DNA of 19,396 nt from positions 1 to 19,396 of the forward strand of contig JNET01030769.1 of the NCBI GenBank assembly GCA_000697455.1, read 5' to 3'. This document shows, one piece after another, positions 1 through 9,080 of this stretch. The DNA is from Basidiobolus heterosporus B8920 (lineage: Eukaryota; Basidiobolomycota; Basidiobolomycetes; Basidiobolales; Basidiobolaceae). Below the pieces are notes generated by a model that was given only the letters and a program-made list of their open reading frames with translations, had not been told where the DNA came from and searched no databases. The first letter of the stretch is position 1; the number at the start of each line of letters is the position of its first letter. The position numbers were made by a program, and so were the translations under genes.

Positions 1-1385
1 CTCCACACTGCCACTTCTTGGATCCTTGCCAGGGCGTGCATCCGATGTTTAGTACCACGCTGTTAAACACAGGATGTGACTTTGTCAAGTACGGAGTATT
101 ACTCACAGACTACTATCTCCAACAGCACCCCTTCCTGAGCCAAGCAACAGGAACTCAATTTGCAATTAATATCGGTTGGAGTGTTGGGTTCTAATGCGCT
201 GTTGATGTTTTCTGCGACCATGGACTGATTCTAACGCCAAGATGCGCAGCCTACGCTGTGCTATTGGCCACTCTATTGTTTGTACAAATTCCCGATCACT
301 CGCGAGTATGTATACTGGATGCACTCAAATTCCCGATGAACGTGATTAGTACAGCATCTCTCAGAACTACTGCTTTCTATCAATACTACCACCAGCACAC
401 TCAACGTTCCCACGCTATACCCTACACCATAGACATACTGGGTTAGGGCAACCAAGATCATATCATCGGAAATACACTTGAACATTACTTCCAAGGAAGA
501 TAAAGCACACAGTCCCCTTCAAAGAGAGGGAATTTAAGGCATACAGAATGAGGCGTACCCTGTGCCGTCACTACTGCTGTTGTTGCCATTGCACGTACTC
601 ATCTGATATGGTCGGCGGTGGTTTTACTTATCGACTTGCTTTATTGATGGAGCTGATTAAATTAGTGTAAGGATTCAGTGATCCGATACAAAGAGATGGG
701 CGGGTGTTGGTGATTTCGATAGAAAAGAAGTGGATCAATGTGTATGTGTATGGGACACGAATCCCCACAAGCACTAGTCATGACTGGCGGTGATCCTTGA
801 ATGCATTGAATACCCTTTCACAGTTTCCCCTCACCCCTAACCCCTAACCCTAGTCCTCCCTATCCATAGCACTTTAACTCACCAATTGGTTACTGGCTAT
901 GGCAACGAGCGCTCATTGGCCAAGAGCTGTTGTGTGGATCTTTCCAATTCTCTGTGATCCGCCCTTTTGGGGGTATATGCTAGTGTTAATTCAAACCTAA
1001 TGCTAATGGTGATCCATCAAATCATCGCAATCAAGGGCTGCATGCACGTAATGATCAGGAGATGAGGTATGCACTTTAGTGCCAGCTGACTTTTCCTGCT
1101 ATTGAAGGATTAGTCCAACCGGTAACCGTTTCCTATGTGGGAAACGACTTGCCAGAAACTAGTGTGGTGGTCTATCTTTGCTATTACGAGCGTTGTTTGA
1201 ATGGTCTTGGTCTAATTGAATGGAATAAGTAGCCTATTCGAATCCAAGTCACTTTAATAACAAAGTGTTCTAGAGAAAAGTCGGGTCGTGCACAGGTAGA
1301 GTATAAACATGGAGGAACAAAGCAAATGTTGGCCTCTTGCCTCCTATTCAACTCGTGAAAAATTAAAGAATACAGTGGCGAGATG
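1..1385. other. Unassigned flank downstream of LRR gene
   Basis: I see no supportable gene in this stretch. Short open frames on both strands (for example 258-446 plus and 273-494 minus) overlap each other and show no recognisable domain, so I read them as chance. The stretch holds a short (CCCCTAA)n tract near 834-853 and a small inverted repeat at 1127-1146 (seven-base arms CGTTTCC and GGAAACG, six-base loop). The 3' UTR of the minus-strand LRR gene must lie in its right part, but no AATAAA was evident on the minus strand close to the stop. Confidence 0.6.
834..853. repeat. Interstitial telomere-like (CCCCTAA) tract
   Basis: Two perfect CCCCTAA units are followed by CCCTAG, inside a C-rich stretch. 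On the other strand this is TTAGGGG, close to the TTAGGG telomere repeat of most fungi and animals. It lies inside the window, not at an end, so it is an interstitial tract. It could be a telobox-type binding site for Tbf1/Teb1-like Myb proteins, a filled-in break scar, or chance. Confidence 0.5.
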
Positions 1386-3471
1386 CTACTCAAAGCAGAA
1401 CAGCAAAAGGGTGACGACAAGTGCAATGGATGAAAGCGTAGGAAGGAGAGACGAGCCTGCAGCTGTGACAGAGTTGATGGATTTCACTACATGATATTGA
1501 TTAGGTCTTTGGTGGCTTATGTGGGCTAATCTAGCAAGAACTTACATGAGCAGTCCAAATGGCACTGAAAAGCTAATGTGGCGCGATCTCGGACATGGTT
1601 GTTGGGTGGGCACCCGTTGAAGGGATTCGGCTGCACTTTGCAGAAAGTCAGATTCTTAGGGGATGGCATGTCTGGAAATATCCCATTGAGGGCATTCAAG
1701 TGGATAGCCCTATTGCATACGGTTGTTAGTAAAATCAGTAGAAGGGTTGGAAATCTATACATACAAACGCTGGAGTCTTTCTAGCTCCCGCAGCGAACTA
1801 GGAATCGATCCTACTAGCTGATTCTGTGACAAGGATCTAGAGCCAATGTACGTTAAGTCAATGGATTTAGAGTAGGCCCAAAGCTAAAACACCTACAATC
1901 TTTCAAGGTTCTTGAGATTGCCGATTTCGTTAGGGATGCTCCCGATTAGACCGTTGTGTGACAAATCGCTAACAATACAATATTTAGCCAATGATCAAGT
2001 GGCGAGTCAACGAGCGCGGTGCTTACAGAGTAACCAAGTTGGTAAGGTTGGTATATGACGTTGGGATGTTTCCTTGGATTCTGTTGTGGCTTAGAGATCT
2101 GTAAAAGCAACACAAATCAGGTCAGAAGCACTTGCGGCTCATCGTGGTCTATCTTCTTACATTGCACGAAGGGAAGGGCACTTTGACAAACTCTCTGGCA
2201 AGGAACCATTCAACATGTTGAACTTCAGATATCTACCAAAACTAGCTTAGTAACGGGAGAAGAGAGACACTGGTTGAGTAAAGGGGAGGTTACAGTGCTT
2301 GAAGTTTGGTCATGCCCCCAACCTCCTCGGATATACTGCCCTGGAGTTGGTTGTAATCTAATGCTCTAAACGGCGAGTTAGAAAGCATTACTGGACTGGA
2401 TGACGACACCTCCAAGTAACTTACAGAATTTCCAGATTGGCTATCTTGAAGATTACCGGGGGGATGGCTCCCGCAAATCGATTGTTGGTTAGGAATCTTT
2501 GGGGGAAACAGTTACTATCACATCTCGGCGCAATTTACAAAGCCAACCTACAATCCTCTAAGAGCGGTCAGTTTGCTAAAGGAATCGGGGAGACTGTAGA
2601 AGGTGTTGTTTCGCAAATGTCTAAATATGGGGATTAGTCGACCTGTATCAGTGGTAGAGTTGGTTGCAAGGAGAAACATACAAACTCTGTAGGCGGACCA
2701 TTCCTCCCAGAGACTCGCCAATTGCCCCACCAAGGCCGCTTCCATCAAGATTCCTAGTATTGATAGCTTTAGTACATTTGATAATGCGTGCACTGACTCG
2801 AGGTAACATACAGAGAGATCAGTGAGATCAGAGATCCGACAGTGTCTGGGATTTGTCCGGTTAATTGATTCTTGCTCAAATCTCTAAAGACGGAACACTC
2901 GTGAGTAAATGCATGGACAACGGTGATTCCGGTCATAAGAATCTTACAAGCTAAGTAATCCAGAGAGTTGGCTAATCTCAGGGGGGATGGGCCCAGAGAT
3001 CCCATTCTCTGGGAGTCGTATACTTTTTACTCTTCCCCCATTGTTACACGAAACGCCGTACCAGTTACAACAGCTTGAAGTATCTTGCGAGTCCCAGCCA
3101 TCTTTCTTTATCCAGTTTGGTCCGTTCATTTTTGAATAAATCGTCTGAAGAACACTACAATCTGCTTTTAGGCTGGCTTGCTGTGAATCATTAAGAGTGA
3201 TGTTGGAGGAAATTCCTGGGACAGAAATGCCGCCGTTGCCACCCGTTGGTTGTGGTAAAGTAGCCGTTTCGGATGGGTTTTCGGTTACACTGATATCTAT
3301 AGAAGGTGCTGAGGAATCATCCGACGAGATATCCTGGGTTGGTGAAGGGTTCCCGGCATCTGAATCAGAGCCTTCAGTCGAAGACGTCTGCTCATCCTGA
3401 TCCTGAGAAAATGCCGACATGCTTAGACATAGCCAAATGCCTAGTACAATAAAGAAATCGCCCAGTTTCAT
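1386..3471 (-). CDS. Secreted GPI-anchored plant-type leucine-rich-repeat protein, 12 exons
   Basis: Minus-strand join of 3471-2948, 2883-2812, 2753-2682, 2620-2552, 2496-2425, 2365-2294, 2232-2161, 2098-2027, 1968-1897, 1836-1765, 1709-1546 and 1486-1386, giving 477 aa. Residues 1 to about 23 are a signal peptide (MKLGDFFIVLGIWLCLSMSAFS). An acidic Ser/Thr/Asp-rich linker follows to about residue 100, then an LRR N-terminal cap with NWYGVSC and paired cysteines. About eleven repeats fit the plant-specific LxLxxNxLxGxIPxxL pattern, for example DLSKNQLTGQIPDTVGSL. A cysteine-bearing C-cap (CKVQPNPFNGCPPNN) closes the solenoid. The last exon encodes a small-residue site (TAAGSS) and a hydrophobic tail ending LVVTLLLFCFE, typical of GPI attachment. 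Every internal repeat exon is 72 nt (one is 69) with phase-2 boundaries; introns are 55-64 nt. Likely role: cell-surface recognition or wall protein; the ligand is unknown. Without the last splice the frame would end at 1526 with no anchor (450 aa). Confidence 0.86.
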
Positions 3472-4240
3472 GGTTTTCAGACAAAGGGTGGGGTGTCTGA
3501 TGCTTTGGGGATGGATAAATAACAGAGGTGTGGAGGTCAGTTGACAGTCAAAATCGTCAAATAACGCCGACGTAGAATCGGTGGGAAGTCAAGAAGACCG
3601 TTGTGAAGTGGTGTGAAGAAGAAAGGGGAATCGAGCAAGTAGCCAAATGCAGTGGTTATCATTATGCGGATACACCCGATTTATAAGAAGCTGAAGATCT
3701 CTGCTGGATCACAAGATAAAACGGTACATTTTGGGTTGAGATGCTCTACCCAGAATCATACCAGGTATGCTTATCGCACTATCTCTCAGTTTATTATGGG
3801 AAATGGGAATGGGAACGGCATTGGCAGCGACAATAAGCTGAAGTGGCACTGATATGTGCGTGGTGATCTATTTCTGGTGAACAATATATGCATGGCTATG
3901 TCAATGACGGCATGCATCCGAGCGCCCTTAAACAATGTATTTCGATAAGGCCTGGCCTGGTATGGGATTTCATTGTAACGTTCAAGGCACCATGTCGAGT
4001 CCCTAAGGCTGATGCAGTTCACAAAAGAGTAGCAGAGCGTGACTACCGTTGTTACGCCAGTGACAAGCCCAAGCGTATTCACATGGAAGAAAGGCAGTCT
4101 ATCCTATCCACTCAGTGATCTTACCTAATCTAGGGCTGTGCCATTAGTTTTGACCGGAGTGTAACCGGTGAGCTAGAGTTGGTGGCACACTCTGAAGGTT
4201 AGCCTTTTTCTGCTTTTGGGAATCAATTGGTTGCAGTAAT

Positions 4241-4258
4241 TGGGGGGGGGGTTAACAA
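4241..4258. repeat. Homopolymer G tract (10 G) in TTG-G(n)-TTAACAAA context
   Basis: A run of ten G is flanked by AATT on the left and TTAACAAAAA on the right. A near copy of this context, with seven G, recurs at about 7283-7300 upstream of the bZIP gene. Function is unknown; runs of this kind can form G-quadruplex-like or slippage-prone DNA. Confidence 0.5.
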
Positions 4259-5758
4259 AAAGTTAATCAGAGATGAACCACAGATTAGCTTGATTATATC
4301 GAATTCTATGCTGAATACAGTAGGAGAGAGATGGGAATAGGGCCACATCAGCAATGCCCAAACGGGCGGACCTCAAATCACCAAACACCGCGAGGTATAG
4401 CCTTTCAAGTTCACTGTCCGGGATATCCCAGATAAAGTCTTATTTTCCTCTGGACTCGTGGTTTGCCAGCGGCACCTAGTTGGTCCCAATTATATCTGGC
4501 CCGAACAGCCACATGATAGAACCGTCCTGGAGGTCATGTGACAAGGGCTGGTGTAACCATGGACAGCATCTGGCATCAGCCCGAGACCCTATGAAGTAGC
4601 TATTCAAACAGGTTGATCGCTTTTACACAGTAACTCGACTACCCACTACCACTATCCCTGGCATTGACCCAGAAACCTCTCGATACTCCCAAGTATACCT
4701 TGCACATAAACACCAGTTTCTCGAAATGATGGTCAGACAATAGAACCACAGTCTAGCTCTCGTAGCTCAATTTCTCCCTACTCCAGAATCATCACCAAAG
4801 TGTAAGTAAACATAGGGAGTATGGCCTAGATGGATGAATCTTGCATACTGGTGAGTAGATACGTACTCTGCCGCCTAGTCAGTCCACATATATGTTCTCC
4901 ATCATACCTGTTTGACTAAATATAGTTCAACCTGTTCGTAACACGTGAGCCAGTAGAACAGAGCCAATCTGATGGATCTCGAGTAGCAAATAGGCTAGTT
5001 TGAAGAATTAGTGGAGGTCCACACGCTAATAGGCATTTCAAATTCCAAAGCAATTGACAATGCGGTCAAGAAGATAGGAAGAAAACTGGTTAGAGCATGA
5101 GTTGAGTAAAGTTCCATGTTCGGGTTAGGTAGCTGTGCTGAGCAGGATTTATCAAAAGATTTCATACATCACTCAAGTCATGAGTTGTAGTGGTTGGATA
5201 CTAGGCCTCAAATGCAACCTGTACGACTGTGTACTGTATACTTTGAATATTGACAATAGATGTCTACCAATAGGATGTGGGAAGGTCTGTGATATCAAAA
5301 GGTTCACATAGGATCTTGTAAATCCCTTGCTCCAGGGTAAACCATTTACATAACGCATGTTACATTAGATATTTCTAAGGTAGCACCCCAGGGACCCAAC
5401 GCAGCCAAATGGCTTCAAGAACCTACTAAATTCACTGTTGCCAGCACCATCCTCCAAGCTTCTCAGTATCATCCCGACCAGTGAGCAAGAACGATAGCAG
5501 TCTTTGCTGCAATGATTCTCAATTGAGGCAGGTTGTAGTGTTGCAAAACGAGCTGGGATCATAATTTGTTAAGGAATTTATCGCCCATTTCATGGCTGAG
5601 GGCATGTCGTTCTGTACACAGCTTGCATACGCAAAATCCACATCCTCCTAGGTCTGAGCGAAGATGACCCATCAAATAGACACAAGGGAAACTAATCTTG
5701 TAGCAGAGTGGATGGCACTCATAAGCTTAACCAATCTACCTTTGTTCCGACTCGAGCG

Positions 5759-5776
5759 GCCTCAGCCTCAGCCTCA
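5759..5776. repeat. Short tandem repeat (GCCTCA)x3
   Basis: Three perfect hexamer copies read directly in the sequence. It lies in intergenic DNA with no visible gene around it. Confidence 0.8.
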
Positions 5777-5883
5777 TCCTGTGCCCAAGTCTATCCAACA
5801 TCCACCAATCCTGATGGTGTACGGTTAATTGGGTGCAACCATACCGATCAGAGTTGCTGCTGAGCAAACAGACCATATTTGGA

Positions 5884-5911
5884 TGAATCCTGAATCCTGA
5901 ACCCTGAATCC
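5884..5911. repeat. Short tandem repeat, 7-bp unit TGAATCC x4
   Basis: Four head-to-tail heptamers, the third differing by one base (TGAACCC). It is an intergenic minisatellite seed about 120 bp from the hexamer repeat at 5759. Confidence 0.8.
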
Positions 5912-7282
5912 CTACAAAGGGGTGGCACACAGAACTATCCATCGTATCTGGACGTAAGTGTTCGGAGCTAGTTTATCTGTAAGGGAGATGAATTGATCTT
6001 ACTGTGGAGCCACGAATGGGAGTGGTGCTGGGGAAATCGCAGATTTCATGCATTCTGAATAGCAGCCATGAAGCAGCCCTCAATCCCGATGATTCATTCT
6101 CGATTCACTGTCTATGCAAACATATATATCTGATCTGACGTTTTAGATCCGTCTGGCAATGGCTATTGAACGGTAAGCACTGAACATTGGATGTTGGGTG
6201 TGAGACAACTAAATTACAATCCACACATGTGCAATCAAGCCATTCAACCCAGAACTGCCGTGGACAAAGTTGCCGAGTTTGGATGCATTGGGTAGATCCC
6301 TGCTGAAGCTTTAAATCTTAACCGCTACTCCGATCTCGACAAAGTCCCATACGCCTATCAATTGAAAGCCAGCAGCCTGTCTTGAAACAACCACATCTCT
6401 CTGGAGAAATCTCCCATGGGCGTTCGCTCGCATGCGGTATACGCAAATGCCAAGCACCAAACAATACCTTCAGCCGTGCCCGTTTGCTGCGTCGACTCCT
6501 GCCAACTTGAATGGTGGTCGGGTTGAAAGAGAAGGGCCTCTTTGTTCTGGGGGATACCACACCGGCGAATAACGGCCAGCCGTGATCATGAACCCAACAA
6601 CTTCACATGCAAATTTAGCTGCCAAGTCACCCACCTCGTGAGGACTGTTGGACGTGCGCTGCACCCAGGTTGGTAACAAAAATTCTACGAGACATGTTCC
6701 ACTCCCTCACCAGAAAATAGCAACATGTCTCAGTCCAGTATAGACAGCATGTTTGTAAAGGACTGGCCCTCAGGAGACGTACCTGAAGATGAAAGGTTCG
6801 AAGATCCAGGCATTGCGCCCCCAGCAAGAAGCGACAAGATTCGCACAACCTCTCGAAACGCTGCGAAATAAGGAGAAATCTCTCGGCACATCTCCTCGAG
6901 TCATCATCGCGAATCAGCATCCAACCAGTTTCCCGAACGTTCTCTTCCCGTCGAGTGGATGAAGATAATTAAGTTCAGCGTATCTCGTTTGGGCAAACCA
7001 TACGCAGATGTGAATCAGCCCCCACGGACCAATCACCAGGCTTCTATTTAAAGTGCAACTTCAAGATTCCGAATCATGAGGCTGAAGAAGCACAAGTGCC
7101 TGTGATGAGCGGAAGCATTAACGAGAGGATGCGTTGATGAGAGGCAACGTCCGCTGTCTTTGAAATGGACTCAGCTTCTCAGACCTTGTCGACTCGTCGC
7201 TGATCAGCTTGGAACTTGTTTTTGCGAGCATGGATGGGGCTCGGGTTTCACATAAATAAATCAATTCAAAGCCAAACATAAA

Positions 7283-7300
7283 ATTGGGGGGGTAACAAAG
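7283..7300. repeat. G tract (7 G) in a second AATTG(n)TAACAAA context
   Basis: AAATT, seven G, then TAACAAAG. It resembles the longer tract near 4242 in both flanks. It lies about 320 bp upstream of the bZIP start codon, so it may sit in that gene's promoter, but no factor is assigned. Confidence 0.45.
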
Positions 7301-7617
7301 ACCTTTATTTTGAGTAGTTCCACACGATCGTCTGTGAGAACACGGCTGCGGCCTAGTAGGGGATCCTTGGCGCGGATATTAAAAGGTCCACTCGGCCGGA
7401 ACAGCACTTGTCAACAACCGTCTAACCATATTTCCCAGCTCTCCTCTTGAGCCTTTCATATTTCTGGATTCACCCGAGGCGCCATTTAAAACGATATCAA
7501 CCTTATTTAATTGCCAATATACATCACTTGGAGACTCACCAATAGCTGCGTGCTGTCCCGACCAATCAAACCCACTTGTGCATCTCACCTGAATCTGCCT
7601 ATCTGCTGAATATAAAT

Positions 7618-8784
7618 ATGGACCTGGACATCGATCCACTTACTACTGTTTCATCGCACATGATTACTAAACCATTGCCCACTCCTATCCGCACGTTGAT
7701 GGAGCATTTCGCTGACGGCAAGGGCAGCACGCCTAGCGAGGTGAACGAGTTCGACCAGGTATTTTCTGCTGACTATCTAAGTAACAGCGACAACGATGCA
7801 GAGCAGACTCGTGCCGCCACCTACGACGCCTCCAACCTCTCCGATCGACATAACAGCGTGAGCGAAGACGAATTTCTCATGAACTACAATTTTGGCACCA
7901 ACATAGTCACCCAGCCCAACTTTACCCATGACATGATTGCGCAGAGTGCCATGGCACCGACTTACGAATTTGACCAAAGGCTGACTCCTAGCAAGTTTGA
8001 CTGGGGCAATCTTAACAACGGAGTGACGTCTGGATCGATGCCAGGAGCTCCCATCGGTGCGATGCCTTTACCAACAAATAACAGCGACGGTGCATCTCAG
8101 CGACGCTCAAGTCTTCCGGGAAATGGAGGAGTAACTGACTTCTCGGCGATGGCTGACTTCAACCACAACCGTAAGAGAGTGTTCTCTTGGGCCGATATGA
8201 ACCACTCCAGTTTCTTTGGCACTGACATGGACTTTGCACAGTCTGTACGTAGATCTTCCGTCAACATCCCTTTACAAGATGTGCGAAATCAAGCCTACTT
8301 GGATTCGTACGTAGAGAGGGATCCTGGCAATTTAGATGGTATTAACCAGGCACACTCCACATCCAATCGTAATTCCTTTCCATTAGATCATGCTTTGACA
8401 AATTCACCTTCTTTTCCATTAGAGGACACAGTCAAACATGAGTCGAAAGTGAAGAAATTGAGGGATGGCAACGATCCGTCCACACACAAAAAAGCTTTGA
8501 ATTCTCGCAGCCATGGAGATCATGAAAGCAATGAACTAGATGGGCAGCAATCGGTTGTTGAGCGCCGTCTCAACCGAAGACGAGAAAGAAATAGACTAGC
8601 GGCTCGTCGTAGTCGGGAGAAACGCACGCAATTCTTACGAGACCTCGAAGGGTTGAATGATTCGCTTCGAAACGAAAATAACGCGCTCAAGGCCAAACTC
8701 TGCGAGGTACTACGAGAGCTGGAGGTACTTCGCGCTACTACTGTTGGCGTTGATCCTGATGCCAATCCCAACCGACAAGTGTAA
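7618..8784 (+). CDS. bZIP transcription factor, single exon
   Basis: 388 aa. The frame is open upstream to 7576, but the first ATG is at 7618, directly after an AT-rich TATAAAT stretch, so I chose it. The first 300 or so residues are polar, Asn/Ser/Asp-rich and probably disordered, as in activation or regulatory regions. The bZIP lies near the C-terminus. The basic region at about 313-335 contains ERNRLAARRSREKR, with the invariant Asn at 325 and Arg at 333 (N-x7-R). The zipper follows in register: Leu 343, 350, 357, Val 364, Leu 371, with Asn at two a-positions, which favours parallel dimers. The NxxAAxxSR signature puts Ser where AP-1 and CREB proteins carry Cys. Two RRSS motifs (162-165 and 211-214) are strong PKA-type sites. 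Acts in the nucleus as a dimer; subgroup and targets are not decided by sequence alone. Confidence 0.92.
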   Translation: MDLDIDPLTTVSSHMITKPLPTPIRTLMEHFADGKGSTPSEVNEFDQVFSADYLSNSDNDAEQTRAATYDASNLSDRHNSVSEDEFLMNYNFGTNIVTQPNFTHDMIAQSAMAPTYEFDQRLTPSKFDWGNLNNGVTSGSMPGAPIGAMPLPTNNSDGASQRRSSLPGNGGVTDFSAMADFNHNRKRVFSWADMNHSSFFGTDMDFAQSVRRSSVNIPLQDVRNQAYLDSYVERDPGNLDGINQAHSTSNRNSFPLDHALTNSPSFPLEDTVKHESKVKKLRDGNDPSTHKKALNSRSHGDHESNELDGQQSVVERRLNRRRERNRLAARRSREKRTQFLRDLEGLNDSLRNENNALKAKLCEVLRELEVLRATTVGVDPDANPNRQV

Positions 8785-9029
8785 CACGTGCTCAACAGAA
8801 AGTAAAGATAAAGATCCATCCCACTCCCGTCGACCACTCTACCATTGATTAGTCCTACTTTCGGTCCACTCACAAAGCTGGCAGCAAGGTATAAGGCATC
8901 TGACACTGTTCATTGTGATTATGTAACAACAATCTACGTGTAAAAACTTCGCTTGATGTGTCTTTCACACAGCCTCTAAGCTTATTTAATGTACAATAGA
9001 AAGCTTTCCAATATAAACTTTTCCCTCAT

Positions 9030-9035
9030 AATAAA
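9030..9035 (+). terminator. Candidate AATAAA polyadenylation signal of bZIP gene
   Basis: AATAAA about 245 bp past the bZIP stop codon, in an AT-rich stretch. It is a canonical eukaryotic hexamer, but fungal poly(A) signals are loose, so this is tentative. Confidence 0.4.
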
Positions 9036-9056
9036 GCATCATTTCCTTCAACCTAA

Positions 9057-9080
9057 CCTCAACCTCAACCTCAACCTCAG
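9057..9080. repeat. Short tandem repeat (CCTCAA)x4
   Basis: Four hexamer copies, the last ending in G. A near-unit, CCTAA, precedes it and another CCTCA follows after a short gap. Intergenic. Confidence 0.85.

Larger units (their letters stand above)
3472..7617. other. Long divergent intergenic region, no supported gene
   Basis: This 4.1 kb lies between the 5' ends of the minus-strand LRR gene and the plus-strand bZIP gene, so promoters of both must be inside it. I scanned both strands for long frames, splice-joined domains and tRNA B-box signals and found nothing I can support. The open frames are short and mutually overlapping. One plus-strand frame at 6725-6871 (48 codons from ATG, acidic and basic rich, starting MSQSSIDSMFVKDW) looks mildly protein-like but matches no family I know. 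Short tandem repeats lie at 5759-5776 and 5884-5911, and related poly-G motifs near 4242 and 7284. An ATAAAT-type AT-rich box lies just upstream of the LRR start. Confidence 0.6.

Noticed and set aside
1184-1494. Open frames on both strands over the last LRR exon (1184-1426 minus, 1309-1494 plus)
   Set aside because: They are out of frame with, or antisense to, the spliced GPI-anchor exon, which explains the region better.
2437-2637. Plus-strand 66-codon frame
   Set aside because: It is antisense to two LRR exons of the minus-strand gene.
3197-3400. Plus-strand 67-codon frame
   Set aside because: Antisense shadow of the Ser/Asp-rich linker of the LRR protein.
6318-6920. Three overlapping minus-strand frames
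   Set aside because: They overlap in different frames, show no domain, and cannot be joined by convincing splice sites.
8520-8906. 128-codon minus-strand frame
   Set aside because: Antisense shadow of the bZIP domain; its Ser/Arg-rich composition comes from the basic-region codons.
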